From assembly GCA_026392575.1 (NCBI GenBank), contig JAPLBU010000400.1, forward strand, positions 1-13,329: DNA of 13,329 nucleotides. The letters run 5' to 3'. The stretch's first letter is position 1, and each line of letters starts with the position of its first letter. The stretch comes from Actinomycetota bacterium. Lineage in GTDB: Bacteria > Actinomycetota > Actinomycetes > S36-B12. The position numbers and the translations under genes are program-made. The notes beneath the pieces were generated by a model. The model saw only the letters and a list, made by a program, of their open reading frames with translations. It was not told the DNA's origin and did no database searches. Positions 6,069 through 12,719 of the stretch are shown here, one piece after another.

Positions 6069-6764
6069 GTGACCGGAGCCAGCACCAACGAACTCGCCCA
6101 ATTCCCCCGCCCGAGCATTGCCGTGGACGTAGCTGTCCTGACGGTTACCGACCAGGGCGAGCTCGGCGTCTTGCTCCACCGACGCACGGGTGACAAGGCT
6201 GGCACGTGGGCCCTCCCCGGCCGATTCCTGCGCGAGCGCGAGCGCCTCGCCGACGCCGTCGAGCGGACCCTCGACGAGAAGTGCGATCTACCCTCGCTAG
6301 CCCTGGATGATCGGACCCCACGCCAGCTGCACGTATTCGACGACCCGGATCGCGACGACCGTGGCTGGGTGCTCTCCGTCGCGCACCTGCTCGTGCTGCC
6401 GATCGAGCACCTGGAGCCCGTCGTCGCGACGCACCCCGACCTGACGATCGCGCCCATCCGAGATGACCGCGCCGCCCTGCCCGGCAAGCAACGGCAACTC
6501 CCCTACGGCCAGGACGAGATCGTCGCGCGGGCTCACGACGAACTGCGCCGCGCCTACCGCGAGACCCCAGACCCCGAGCGCTTCCTCGACTCAGAGGAAT
6601 TCACTCTCTCCGAGCTCGGCACCGTGCACTTCGCCATCCTCGGCAACGACCACTGGGCCGTCGACACGTTCCGGCGCAAGATGTCGCGTCAGCTGCACGA
6701 CACCGAGAAGCAATCACGCGGTGTGACGGGGCGGCCCGCCGCGATCTACCGCCGGATGCGGTGA
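6069..6764 (+). CDS. NrtR-like Nudix-related transcriptional regulator
   Basis: NrtR-family repressors combine a Nudix fold that senses ADP-ribose or related NAD metabolites with a C-terminal winged helix that binds DNA. In this 231-aa protein the Nudix region spans about 15-150. Its Nudix box (51-73) is degenerate: Gly51 is kept, but the usual RE pair reads ER (65-66), EE reads DE (69-70), and the final Gly is Cys72. It is therefore probably a sensor and not a hydrolase. The winged helix is seen at about 165-231 (FTLSELGTVHFAILG, FRRKMSRQL, GRPAAIYRR). The start is GTG with no ribosome site; TAACCT 7 bp upstream fits a leaderless mRNA. The gene is divergent from the glycohydrolase-phosphatase gene and leads the HD and second glycohydrolase genes, which it may control together with itself. 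Confidence 0.88.
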   Translation: MTGASTNELAQFPRPSIAVDVAVLTVTDQGELGVLLHRRTGDKAGTWALPGRFLRERERLADAVERTLDEKCDLPSLALDDRTPRQLHVFDDPDRDDRGWVLSVAHLLVLPIEHLEPVVATHPDLTIAPIRDDRAALPGKQRQLPYGQDEIVARAHDELRRAYRETPDPERFLDSEEFTLSELGTVHFAILGNDHWAVDTFRRKMSRQLHDTEKQSRGVTGRPAAIYRRMR

Positions 6765-6807
6765 CCCAGGTAGATCGCCTCCCCCACACGAAGGCGACGA
6801 ACCACGC

Positions 6808-7423
6808 ATGTCAGACCCACCACCCATACTGAAGTCAGAGGTTCGCTGACGCTGTCGCCTACGCATCAGCCCTGCACGCCACCCAGATCCGCAAGGGCAC
6901 ACGCGTCCCCTACATCGCCCACCTGCTCGGCGTCGCCAGCCTCGTGCTCGAGGCCGACGGTGACGAGGACATGGTGATCGGCGGACTGCTGCACGATGCC
7001 GCCGAGGATCAAGGTGGTGAGCTCCGACTGCACGACATCGAGGCCCGGTTCGGTCCCACTGTCGCCGGCTACGTGCGCAGTTGCAGTGACTCCCTCGTCG
7101 AGGACAGCAAGCAGAAGGCCCCGTGGCCAGAGCGCAAGCGCGATTACCTTGCGCACCTCGCGCAGGCCGACGTCAAGACCGTCACGGTCTCGATGGCCGA
7201 CAAGGTCCACAACGCCCGATCGATCATCACCGATCTGCACAACGGCATCTGGGTCTTCGACAAGTTCAAGGCCTCGCCCGAAGACACCATCTGGTACTAC
7301 GCCGCCTGCCTCGAGGTGGCCCGCAGCAAGGGCGTCTCCCGAGCCCTGGTGACCCCACTCGAGCGAGCCATCCAGGGCATGCGCGACGAGGTCGCTGCCT
7401 GGCCGGATCGCGATGCCCGCTGA
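6808..7423 (+). pseudogene. HD-domain hydrolase (SpoT/MESH1-like), frameshifted near the start
   Basis: The protein matches small HD-domain hydrolases related to (p)ppGpp hydrolases: AHLLGVA carries the first His, LLHDAAED the HD pair, and MADKVHNARS the distal Asp/His-Asn motif. The usual start is split. ATG at 6808 gives MSDPPPILKSEVR and then a TGA at 6847. The body of the protein is in the +1 frame, recognisable from FADAVAYASALH at 6842, and that frame has a TGA at 6830-6832 and no good start before GTG at 6944, which would cut off the first catalytic His. A one-base insertion or two-base loss near 6838-6847 explains this. It may be real decay, a sequencing error or, less likely, a recoding site. 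The 3' end overlaps the next glycohydrolase gene by 11 bp. Confidence 0.75.
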
Positions 7424-8216
7424 CGGTGTGGTCGGCGCGATCCTGGGCGACCTCGTGGGATCGGTCCACGAGTCCCGCTGGCGCAAGGTGCCCGATCGTC
7501 AGTTCCCGTTCCTGACCGAGGAGTCTCGCTTCACCGATGACACCGTCTTGACGCTCGCCGTCGCCGAGGCCGTACGCCTCAACGTCGACTTCGCTGAGCC
7601 GATCGCCCGCTGGGCCAACCGCTACCCGCATGCCGGCTTCGGCGGGATGTTCCGCAGCTGGATGGCATCGGCGGATCGGCGGCCGTACAACAGTTTCGGC
7701 AACGGGTCGGCCATGCGGGTCTCCCCCGTCGCCTACGCCTCGGATGACCTCGAAACAGTGCTCGCCCTCGCCGCCGCGAGCGCAGTCGTCACGCACGACC
7801 ACCCCGAGGGCATCAAGGGCGCTCAGGCAATCGCGGGAGCCATCCTCATCGCACGCACGGGTGGATCACCCGACGACATCACGGATCTCGTCGCCGGTCG
7901 CTTCGACTACGACCTGAGCCGCTCGGTCGAGACCTGGCGGAGCGAGACGACATTCGATGTCACCTGCCAAGGCACTGTCCCTGCCGCCGTTCAGGCCTTC
8001 CTCGAGGCCAGTGACCTGGAATCGGCGATCCGCAATGCCGTCTACATCGGCGGGGATGCCGACACGCTCGCTGCGATTGCGGGCTCGATCGCGGGAGCGG
8101 CCTACGGAGTCACGGCCGATCAGCGATCAGCGGCCGTTGCCCGCCTGAACGATGACCTGCGAGCGGAGTTCGAAGCATTCGAATCGAGTTATGCCGCGAG
8201 CAGCACCGACGAGTAG
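7413..8216 (+). CDS. ADP-ribosylglycohydrolase, single-domain
   Basis: This 267-aa protein is a compact member of the ADP-ribosylglycohydrolase family, distinct from the fused copy on the other strand. The metal-site motifs are intact: GDLVGS at 12-17, TDDT at 41-44, SFGNGSAMR at 94-102, HDHPEG at 128-133 and GGDADT at 213-218. It should cleave the bond between ADP-ribose and an acceptor; whether the acceptor is protein, nucleic acid or a small molecule cannot be seen. ATG lies 11 bp inside the end of the HD gene, with no strong ribosome site, so translational coupling is likely. It ends the arm led by the NrtR-like regulator. Two glycohydrolases of different subtypes in one locus suggest two substrates or linkages. 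Confidence 0.9.
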   Translation: MPADGVVGAILGDLVGSVHESRWRKVPDRQFPFLTEESRFTDDTVLTLAVAEAVRLNVDFAEPIARWANRYPHAGFGGMFRSWMASADRRPYNSFGNGSAMRVSPVAYASDDLETVLALAAASAVVTHDHPEGIKGAQAIAGAILIARTGGSPDDITDLVAGRFDYDLSRSVETWRSETTFDVTCQGTVPAAVQAFLEASDLESAIRNAVYIGGDADTLAAIAGSIAGAAYGVTADQRSAAVARLNDDLRAEFEAFESSYAASSTDE

Positions 8217-8226
8217 TCGGGTACGG

Positions 8227-8236
8227 GAACCGGTTC
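8227..8236. repeat. 10-bp perfect palindrome after the glycohydrolase gene
   Basis: GAACCGGTTC lies 10 bp after the stop of the second glycohydrolase. It is too short for a terminator and has no T-tract; it may be a protein site or chance. Confidence 0.2.
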
Positions 8237-8281
8237 GCCGCCGTCAGGGCTGTCCCCTCAGCTCCACCAGCATCAGAGGAG

Positions 8282-8347
8282 TGTCAAGCATCAGGCGGAG
8301 CCACCGTAAGGGCTCAGCCGAAGCCAATCTGTCAAGCATCAGGCGGA
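8282..8347. repeat. Two 18-bp direct repeats beside the tRNA gene
   Basis: TGTCAAGCATCAGGCGGA occurs exactly at 8282-8299 and 8330-8347, starts 48 bp apart. A weaker third copy (AGCATCAGAGGAG) is seen near 8269. The core GTCAAGCATCAG recurs inverted at 9331-9342 next to the decayed tRNA. No coding function is visible. Confidence 0.65.
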
Positions 8348-8364
8348 ACTACACACGCAAGGAG

Positions 8365-8438
8365 TGGGGCGGGTCGGGCTCGAACCGACGACGACCAGAT
8401 TATGAGTCCGGGGCTCTAACCAGCTGAGCTACCGCCCC
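8365..8438 (-). tRNA. tRNA-Met (anticodon CAT)
   Basis: All arms fold: acceptor GGGGCGG with CCGCCCC, D-stem GCTC/GAGC, anticodon stem CCGGA/TCTGG with loop CTCATAA (anticodon CAT), a 5-nt variable loop, T-arm GTCGG-TTCGAGC-CCGAC, and discriminator A. The 3' CCA is not encoded. CAT is read here as elongator Met; an Ile tRNA with modified C34 cannot be excluded from the sequence alone. Confidence 0.9.
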
Positions 8439-8656
8439 CGCGGAGTGCGCCCAGCCTAGCCGCCAGATGGCGTCCGATCCGGCTCCCCTACTCGCTGAAC
8501 CGCAAGGTCTGGCCGTGGAGCGCCAGGCCGACGCTTACCAGGTTCGACGTCGGCTCGTTCGCCGCTGCCCAGGCGCATGCGGAATCGCGCGATCAACCTC
8601 TGACCGGTGCGGCAGGGCGTACTGGGGCGCACCGATGTCGGCACCCAGGGAGAACC

Positions 8657-9301
8657 ATGCAGAGTCAACCGCGCAGGCACACCAGCCTCACCCGAAGCGC
8701 GATCGTCTTCCTCACAGCGATGGCCCTGTTCGGCGGGGGAATCGTCGTGACAGCAGGCCCCGCCACGGCAGCGCCGACAGCCGGCGCCAAGTGCAAGAAG
8801 GTCGGGAAGGTGACGGCCAACGGTCTGATCTGCAAGCGGAAGAACGGCAAGAAGGTCTTCGTCCGGCTCCCCGCATCCTCCCCGACGCAGCCAGACAGCC
8901 CCCAGTCTGAGACATCGGTATCGACGGAGTTCTCAGCGGCGGAGAAGGCGACCCTGAAGCGGGTCTTCCAGGAAACGCTGACGGGAAGTCAGGTCGACCG
9001 GACGTTCACCGAGAACAACAGCCTCACCCAACTGATCTGGCACCTGTGCTCCAACGATCGATACGGGCTGCTCAGCAACCTCTCTTTCTCCGGCAGCGGG
9101 TCGACCACGTCGACCGAGATCGGGACGTGGACGATCATCGAGACAGGCGGCGTTCGAGGGCAGGCGGAGGCGGTGCTCATCCAGATGAAGCCCGATGACC
9201 CATCGATCGCCCGCTATACCTTGGAGATCGACTCCTTCCTGGACGGGCGGGTGGAGGCCAACGGCCGGCGCGCTGTCCTCAGCCCCTCGAGCGAGTGCTA
9301 A
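8657..9301 (+). CDS. Small secreted protein with N-terminal Cys/Lys motif
   Basis: This 214-aa protein begins with a Sec-type signal peptide: basic RR and R early, a hydrophobic core at 16-33, and likely cleavage after ATAA at 36-39. The mature end carries Cys46-KKVGK and Cys59-KRKNGKKVF, a two-cysteine, Lys-rich segment seen at the ends of many actinobacterial secreted proteins. Residues 92-214 form an unrecognised, presumably globular, domain with two further cysteines (HLCSN and the C-terminal SSEC). The ATG follows AGGGAG with good spacing. It lies between the intact tRNA-Met and the decayed tRNA copy. Its function is unknown; the extracellular location is well supported. Confidence 0.75.
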   Translation: MQSQPRRHTSLTRSAIVFLTAMALFGGGIVVTAGPATAAPTAGAKCKKVGKVTANGLICKRKNGKKVFVRLPASSPTQPDSPQSETSVSTEFSAAEKATLKRVFQETLTGSQVDRTFTENNSLTQLIWHLCSNDRYGLLSNLSFSGSGSTTSTEIGTWTIIETGGVRGQAEAVLIQMKPDDPSIARYTLEIDSFLDGRVEANGRRAVLSPSSEC

Positions 9302-9330
9302 CGGCGGGCGGTGGGACCGTTGAGGTTCGG

Positions 9331-9342
9331 CTGATGCTTGAC
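9331..9342 (-). repeat. Inverted third copy of the 12-bp repeat core
   Basis: CTGATGCTTGAC is the reverse complement of GTCAAGCATCAG found twice at 8283-8342. It abuts the 3' side of the decayed tRNA, while the direct copies lie 18 bp and more from the 3' side of the intact tRNA. Confidence 0.5.
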
Positions 9343-9415
9343 GTGGCGGGTCGGACTCGGACGAACGACGACCTGACTTTGAGCCCGGGGCTCTAACCAG
9401 CTGAGCTATCGCGCT
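9342..9415 (-). pseudogene. Decayed tRNA copy (tRNA-Met-like)
   Basis: Collinear over 74 nt with the tRNA at 8365-8438 and identical over 24 nt across the D-arm and anticodon stem. The acceptor ends (AGCGCGA and CCGCCAC) no longer pair, the T-loop is lost (TCCGAGT in place of TTCGAGC), the anticodon stem has a mismatch, and the anticodon now reads CAA. It is not expected to work as a tRNA. The stop codon of the Ig-like protein gene lies inside it. Confidence 0.7.
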
Positions 9416-10611
9416 CGATATGTGCGCTTCTCGGTGTAGGAATTCCACTGCCCCGGCACTCCGGCGGCCTGCACCCGTACCCGACACGTGCCGACGCGGG
9501 CGCCCACCTCAAGCCGCACCTTGCCGCCCGCTCGAACAATGGTGCACACACCCTTCGCGCCCCTTGCCACCGACCACCCAAGCGGCTGGCCGAGGGTGGT
9601 TGTCTGTCCGACGGGACCGAGGACGAACGCCGACCTTCGAGCAACGATCCCTGACGGCGGCGCCTGCAGGTCGGCCTGCTGGACCCCGGGAGTCAGCACG
9701 ATTCCGTAGTTCTGTGTTGCCGGCCCGAATCCGTTGCCGCCGAGGGATACGGCTGTGAGGGTGCAGGTGTTCGTACCGGCGTCGATCCTCAGCACGTTGT
9801 TCCCGAGCGAGCACGGCCCCGCGACGGCAAGGCTGACAGTCGCGCCGGATGCGGCCGAGGCCACCAACTGACGTTTCGTCCCGTTGGCGAGGGTGACCGA
9901 CGCACTAGGCGTCCAGGGTGAGAGCTCTCCGGCAGGGTCGACAACGATCACGTCCGCCTTCGACGAGCCGGAACCGCCTTGGGCCATCACCACGACCACC
10001 CGGCTCGCCACGGCGTCGTCGACGGCCGTGCCGCTGTAGCGGGCCGACAGGGTGTGCTGCCCAATGGTTGCGGGCTTCCATGTGGTGGAGGCCTGGCCAC
10101 GCGTGACGTCGACGGCCGCCAGTCGGACCCCGTCGACACTGAACGTGACCCGCCCGTCGCCCGTCGTAGGCGTGACCGTGGCCGTTAGAGGGGCCTGCTT
10201 GCCGACAGTCAGGAGCGTGTCCGTGGCGATGTCGATCGTGACCGATCCGATCGCTCCGCCGCCGACCGTGATCGCCAGGGGAGCACTCGCGCCCTTCGTG
10301 CCTCCACCGAAGCTCGTGTAGGTCGCCGTGACCGTGATCGTCCCGCTCACCCTAGGCACGAACCAGATCTCCGCCTTGCCGAAGAACACGGGCGCGGTGT
10401 CGATCAGTCCCTGATCGGATTCGAAGCGCACCTCACCACCGATCGGACTCGGCGAGACCACGGCGGTGAGGTAGACGGTGCTCCCAGCGGCCGCTGGCCG
10501 AGAGGTGAGGGTGACATTCACCGTGTCGGCGGCAGCCGGCGTGACACCGAGCCCGAGCGTGACGAGGATGCCTATAGTGACGACTGTCGCGAGGCGTGAC
10601 AAACGTTCCAC
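9406..10611 (-). CDS. Secreted protein with bacterial Ig-like repeats
   Basis: This 401-aa protein has a signal peptide (RLSRLATVVTIGILVTLGLG, cleavage near PAAA-DTV) followed by two Ig-like repeats at about 28-115 and 118-200. They share the pattern of a VTxTSxP/LLTVGK start, GxVxFxxD in the middle and a closing TxxATYT/LSARYSG strand. A third region (230-320) with two Cys (GPCSLG, NTCTL) and a C-terminal region with GVCTI and GTCRVRV complete it. Such proteins are usually surface or matrix components. GTG at 10611 is chosen over GTG at 10617 because GAGGAG lies 6 nt before it but abuts the other. The last codons run into the tRNA remnant. It is divergent from the secreted protein at 10680. 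Confidence 0.8.
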   Translation of the reverse strand: MERLSRLATVVTIGILVTLGLGVTPAAADTVNVTLTSRPAAAGSTVYLTAVVSPSPIGGEVRFESDQGLIDTAPVFFGKAEIWFVPRVSGTITVTATYTSFGGGTKGASAPLAITVGGGAIGSVTIDIATDTLLTVGKQAPLTATVTPTTGDGRVTFSVDGVRLAAVDVTRGQASTTWKPATIGQHTLSARYSGTAVDDAVASRVVVVMAQGGSGSSKADVIVVDPAGELSPWTPSASVTLANGTKRQLVASAASGATVSLAVAGPCSLGNNVLRIDAGTNTCTLTAVSLGGNGFGPATQNYGIVLTPGVQQADLQAPPSGIVARRSAFVLGPVGQTTTLGQPLGWSVARGAKGVCTIVRAGGKVRLEVGARVGTCRVRVQAAGVPGQWNSYTEKRTYRAR

Positions 10612-10679
10612 TGCCACCTCCTCGAATAGTGGTGCATGTTTATCACGCCGGATGGACCGGATGCTCGATCGGAGGGACG

Positions 10680-11357
10680 ATGCGCAACTGGCGTGAAGTG
10701 ATCGCCTCTGTCCTGGGCGTCGGTGCGCTTGCCGTTGCAGCTGCGCCCTGGTCCGCTGCTGCGCCCATCACGTCGGATGAGTGGCGCAATTGGCTGGTCC
10801 AGCAGCAGGTGTCCTTCGTGGAGCGCACGAGGTCCATGCCGCTCGCCGTCGACCAGCGAATCGTGGGCAACGGAGAGATGGCACAGGCGACCGTGACGGT
10901 CACCGGGACCGTCAACGCCGACGGCTCGATGCGAGTCGAGCTCGTCTCCCCGAAAGTCACGATGGCCGTTCTGTGCACCGGACCGGCACGATGCTGGGCC
11001 CGACTCGGCAAGGGCGGTGACGACCGTCTCTGGCACCGCATTCCCGCTCACGAGGTGGCATCGCTCCGCGAGCCTCTGCCCACCCAGACCACCGACCTTC
11101 CCGCAGCGGCCACCTACACGACCGAGGGATCGACGGGCACGGTCGACTTGACCGTGGAGGACGTCATCGTGCGGGAGCGAGTGTCGTTCGCTGACGGTGG
11201 CTACACGGAAGCGCTCCACCTCAGCGACGCGTCCGAGGGTTTCGAGCTCACCATGGCGAAGTCGCTGACTCCCACAGACCCCGTCAGTGTCCGAACGCCC
11301 TCGACCGCTGTCATCGGCGCGCCCCTCGCCAGGGACCTGGTTCCGCAACTCCCCTAA
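10680..11357 (+). CDS. Secreted protein of unknown function (225 aa)
   Basis: A signal peptide covers residues 1-28 (basic RNWR, a hydrophobic core, cleavage near WSAAA-PIT). The mature part is rich in strands and Thr/Val (ATVTVTGTVNADGSMRVEL) with a Cys pair at VLCTGPARCW, and resembles soluble periplasmic or extracellular beta proteins. I do not recognise a named family. The ATG at 10680 has GGAGG 4 nt upstream; earlier in-frame starts lie in the promoter gap. The 68-bp gap to the divergent Ig-like protein gene must hold both promoters, so shared control is possible. Confidence 0.75.
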   Translation: MRNWREVIASVLGVGALAVAAAPWSAAAPITSDEWRNWLVQQQVSFVERTRSMPLAVDQRIVGNGEMAQATVTVTGTVNADGSMRVELVSPKVTMAVLCTGPARCWARLGKGGDDRLWHRIPAHEVASLREPLPTQTTDLPAAATYTTEGSTGTVDLTVEDVIVRERVSFADGGYTEALHLSDASEGFELTMAKSLTPTDPVSVRTPSTAVIGAPLARDLVPQLP

Positions 11358-11411
11358 GCCAGCACTTCGACATGCACACTGCCCGTGCCGCGCGTCTGGC
11401 AGGATCGCCGG

Positions 11412-11711
11412 ATGGCAGAGGTGCGCGTCACGATCCGGGTCCGTCCCGGCGCCTCACGCACCAAGGTCGGTGGCTCCTATGGCGACGACCCGCCGCAGCT
11501 GGTGGTGGCCGTGAACGCCCCGCCCGTCGATGGTGCAGCCAACGAGTCGGTCATGCGTGCGGTGGCGAGCGCCTTGGGCGTACGCCCGAACCGCGTCTCG
11601 CTGGTGAGTGGGCACACCGCTCGCACCAAGGTCCTGGCTGTTCAGGTGGATGACGGCGCGGAGGATGCGCTGCGCGAGCAGGTGCGCAAACTGGCGACGC
11701 CTGACTCGTGA
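11412..11711 (+). CDS. YggU/DUF167 family protein
   Basis: This 99-aa protein is a full-length member of the small YggU (DUF167) family, found across bacteria and of unclear role. The family hallmarks are present: a VRVTIRVRPGASRTKV start, NAPPVDGAANE at about 40-50 and LVSGHTARTK at about 64-73. ATG is chosen because the family starts here and the in-frame extension upstream is unnatural. No clear ribosome site is seen, and the message may have a very short leader. The following small gene starts within about 20 bp, but a functional link is not expected. Confidence 0.85.
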   Translation: MAEVRVTIRVRPGASRTKVGGSYGDDPPQLVVAVNAPPVDGAANESVMRAVASALGVRPNRVSLVSGHTARTKVLAVQVDDGAEDALREQVRKLATPDS

Positions 11712-11730
11712 AGGGGAGGGCCCGCCTAGC

Positions 11731-11907
11731 CTGTTCGTCAACGACCACCGACGGGTTGATGGCCACTTCCTGATGGCAATTGGAGCAGACCCCGATGGAA
11801 GACTCCTTGAGATCGGATTCATCCTGAAGGACAATGGCGAAGTAGTCGTGCTCCACGCGATGGATGCGCGTCGGCGTTGGCTCCGCGAACTGACCGAGGA
11901 GGAATGA
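11731..11907 (+). CDS. Truncated small toxin-like protein (HAMxAR motif)
   Basis: The frame encodes about 58 residues (FVNDHRRVDGHFLMAIGADP, then GRLLEIGFI and VVVLHAMDARRRWLREL). The GRLLE...VIHAMxAR pattern is typical of a family of ~90-aa actinobacterial proteins found in two-gene units with a small partner, likely toxins. The N-terminal 25-30 residues expected for the family are missing. There is no ATG, GTG or TTG in frame before ATG at 11773; a CTG at 11731 lies 10 bp after AAGGGGAGGG. Either it starts at an unusual codon or it is a decayed copy. The next gene follows its stop after 1 bp. Confidence 0.5.
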   Translation: MFVNDHRRVDGHFLMAIGADPDGRLLEIGFILKDNGEVVVLHAMDARRRWLRELTEEE

Positions 11908-11908
11908 C

Positions 11909-12082
11909 ATGCGCAAGGTAGATGGAACCTGGTACTTCGCTGATGGCTCGACGCTCAGCGAGGCGCAGGCGGACCTGCTTGCCGACTACCTGGAGTCGGA
12001 CGATGCACTGCTGGAGTTCCGACCCGTAGAGCCCACCGTCGCCCGGCCAGCGCACGACGGGATCACCTCGGCCCGCGACTAG
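11909..12082 (+). CDS. Small acidic partner protein (57 aa)
   Basis: A 57-aa acidic protein (MRKVDGTWYFADGSTLSEAQ then a helical, Asp/Glu-rich stretch). GAGGAGG lies 7 nt before ATG and overlaps the end of the preceding toxin-like gene, so the pair is coupled. Size, charge and position fit the partner (possible antitoxin) of that toxin-like protein; this is inference. The TAGAGT just after its stop may be the -10 element of the next gene. Confidence 0.6.
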   Translation: MRKVDGTWYFADGSTLSEAQADLLADYLESDDALLEFRPVEPTVARPAHDGITSARD

Positions 12083-12085
12083 AGT
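12080..12085 (+). promoter_or_regulatory. Possible -10 element of the HAD gene
   Basis: TAGAGT, a TAnnnT-type -10, ends 9 nt before the ATG at 12095, giving a leader of only a few nucleotides. No ribosome site is present, which fits a leaderless or near-leaderless message. Confidence 0.3.
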
Positions 12086-12094
12086 CCGGGGATC

Positions 12095-12691
12095 ATGTCG
12101 GACACCGCCTACCTGCCCGCTCCCGACACCCATGCGATCCTCTTCGACTGCGACGGCACACTGGTCGACACGATGCCTGTCCATCGTGAGGTGTGGCAGC
12201 AGATCTTCGCTCGGTACAGCTTCGCGATCACCGATGAATGGTGGGATGACTGGGCCAACGTCGCCCTCCTGCCCTTCGTCCTTCAGGCCAATCCGCAGGC
12301 GACACCCGAGGACGCGGACGCACTCAACGACGAGGCGACTGTCCTCTACCTCGATGCCCTTCACCGGATCGATCCCCTGGAGCACGTCATCCAGGTGGCA
12401 CGCGACCATCACGGCACCGTGCCCCTCGCCGTCGTGACGGGTGGGTATCGCGATGTCGTCGTTCCGACCCTCGACGCGGCGGGCATCACCGGACTGTTCG
12501 ACATCATCGTCACGGCCGACGACGTCCTGCGGTCGAAGCCGGCACCGGATCTCTACCTGCTGGCGATGCAGCGCCTTTCGGTCGATCCCCTGCGGTGTCT
12601 CGCCTACGAGGACAGCGAGATCGGAATGGCGTCAGCCCGCGACGCCGGCGTTGGCCGCATCGTCGATATCCGCGATTGGCCGACAGCGTGA
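12095..12691 (+). CDS. HAD-superfamily phosphatase, beta-phosphoglucomutase-like group
   Basis: This 198-aa protein contains the four HAD motifs: DCDGT with nucleophile Asp18 and acid/base Asp20, Thr115 in VVTGGY, Lys148 in SKPAPD, and Glu172/Asp173 in YEDSEIG. An alpha-helical cap (about 25-85) lies between motifs I and II, as in small sugar-phosphate phosphatases such as fructose-1-phosphatase-like enzymes. It should hydrolyse a small phosphorylated metabolite in the cytoplasm; the substrate cannot be read from the sequence. ATG gives the usual N-terminal length. It stands alone, without a clear partner. Confidence 0.9.
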   Translation: MSDTAYLPAPDTHAILFDCDGTLVDTMPVHREVWQQIFARYSFAITDEWWDDWANVALLPFVLQANPQATPEDADALNDEATVLYLDALHRIDPLEHVIQVARDHHGTVPLAVVTGGYRDVVVPTLDAAGITGLFDIIVTADDVLRSKPAPDLYLLAMQRLSVDPLRCLAYEDSEIGMASARDAGVGRIVDIRDWPTA

Positions 12692-12719
12692 GCCGCTGCC
12701 GACCTCGGTTGCGCTCGAG

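Noticed and set aside
5993..6487. N-terminal extension of the fused glycohydrolase to 659 aa
   Set aside because: It would overlap the divergent regulator gene and lacks natural composition; ATG at 5992 has a perfect AGGAGG and gives the family start.
8441..8656. Gene between the tRNA and the secreted protein
   Set aside because: Frames on both strands lack motifs, ribosome sites and natural composition; this 216-bp stretch appears non-coding.
9310..9320. CGGT-GGG-ACCG hairpin after the secreted protein gene as terminator
   Set aside because: Only a 4-bp stem and no T-tract.
9342..9415. Functional tRNA-Leu (CAA)
   Set aside because: Acceptor ends do not pair, the T-loop is lost and the anticodon stem is mismatched; better explained as a decayed copy.
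10572..11348. 258-aa minus-strand frame antisense to the secreted protein at 10680
   Set aside because: No recognisable motif, while the plus strand has a signal peptide and ribosome site.
11819..12412. Minus-strand frame antisense to the HAD phosphatase
   Set aside because: The plus-strand gene has all four HAD motifs.
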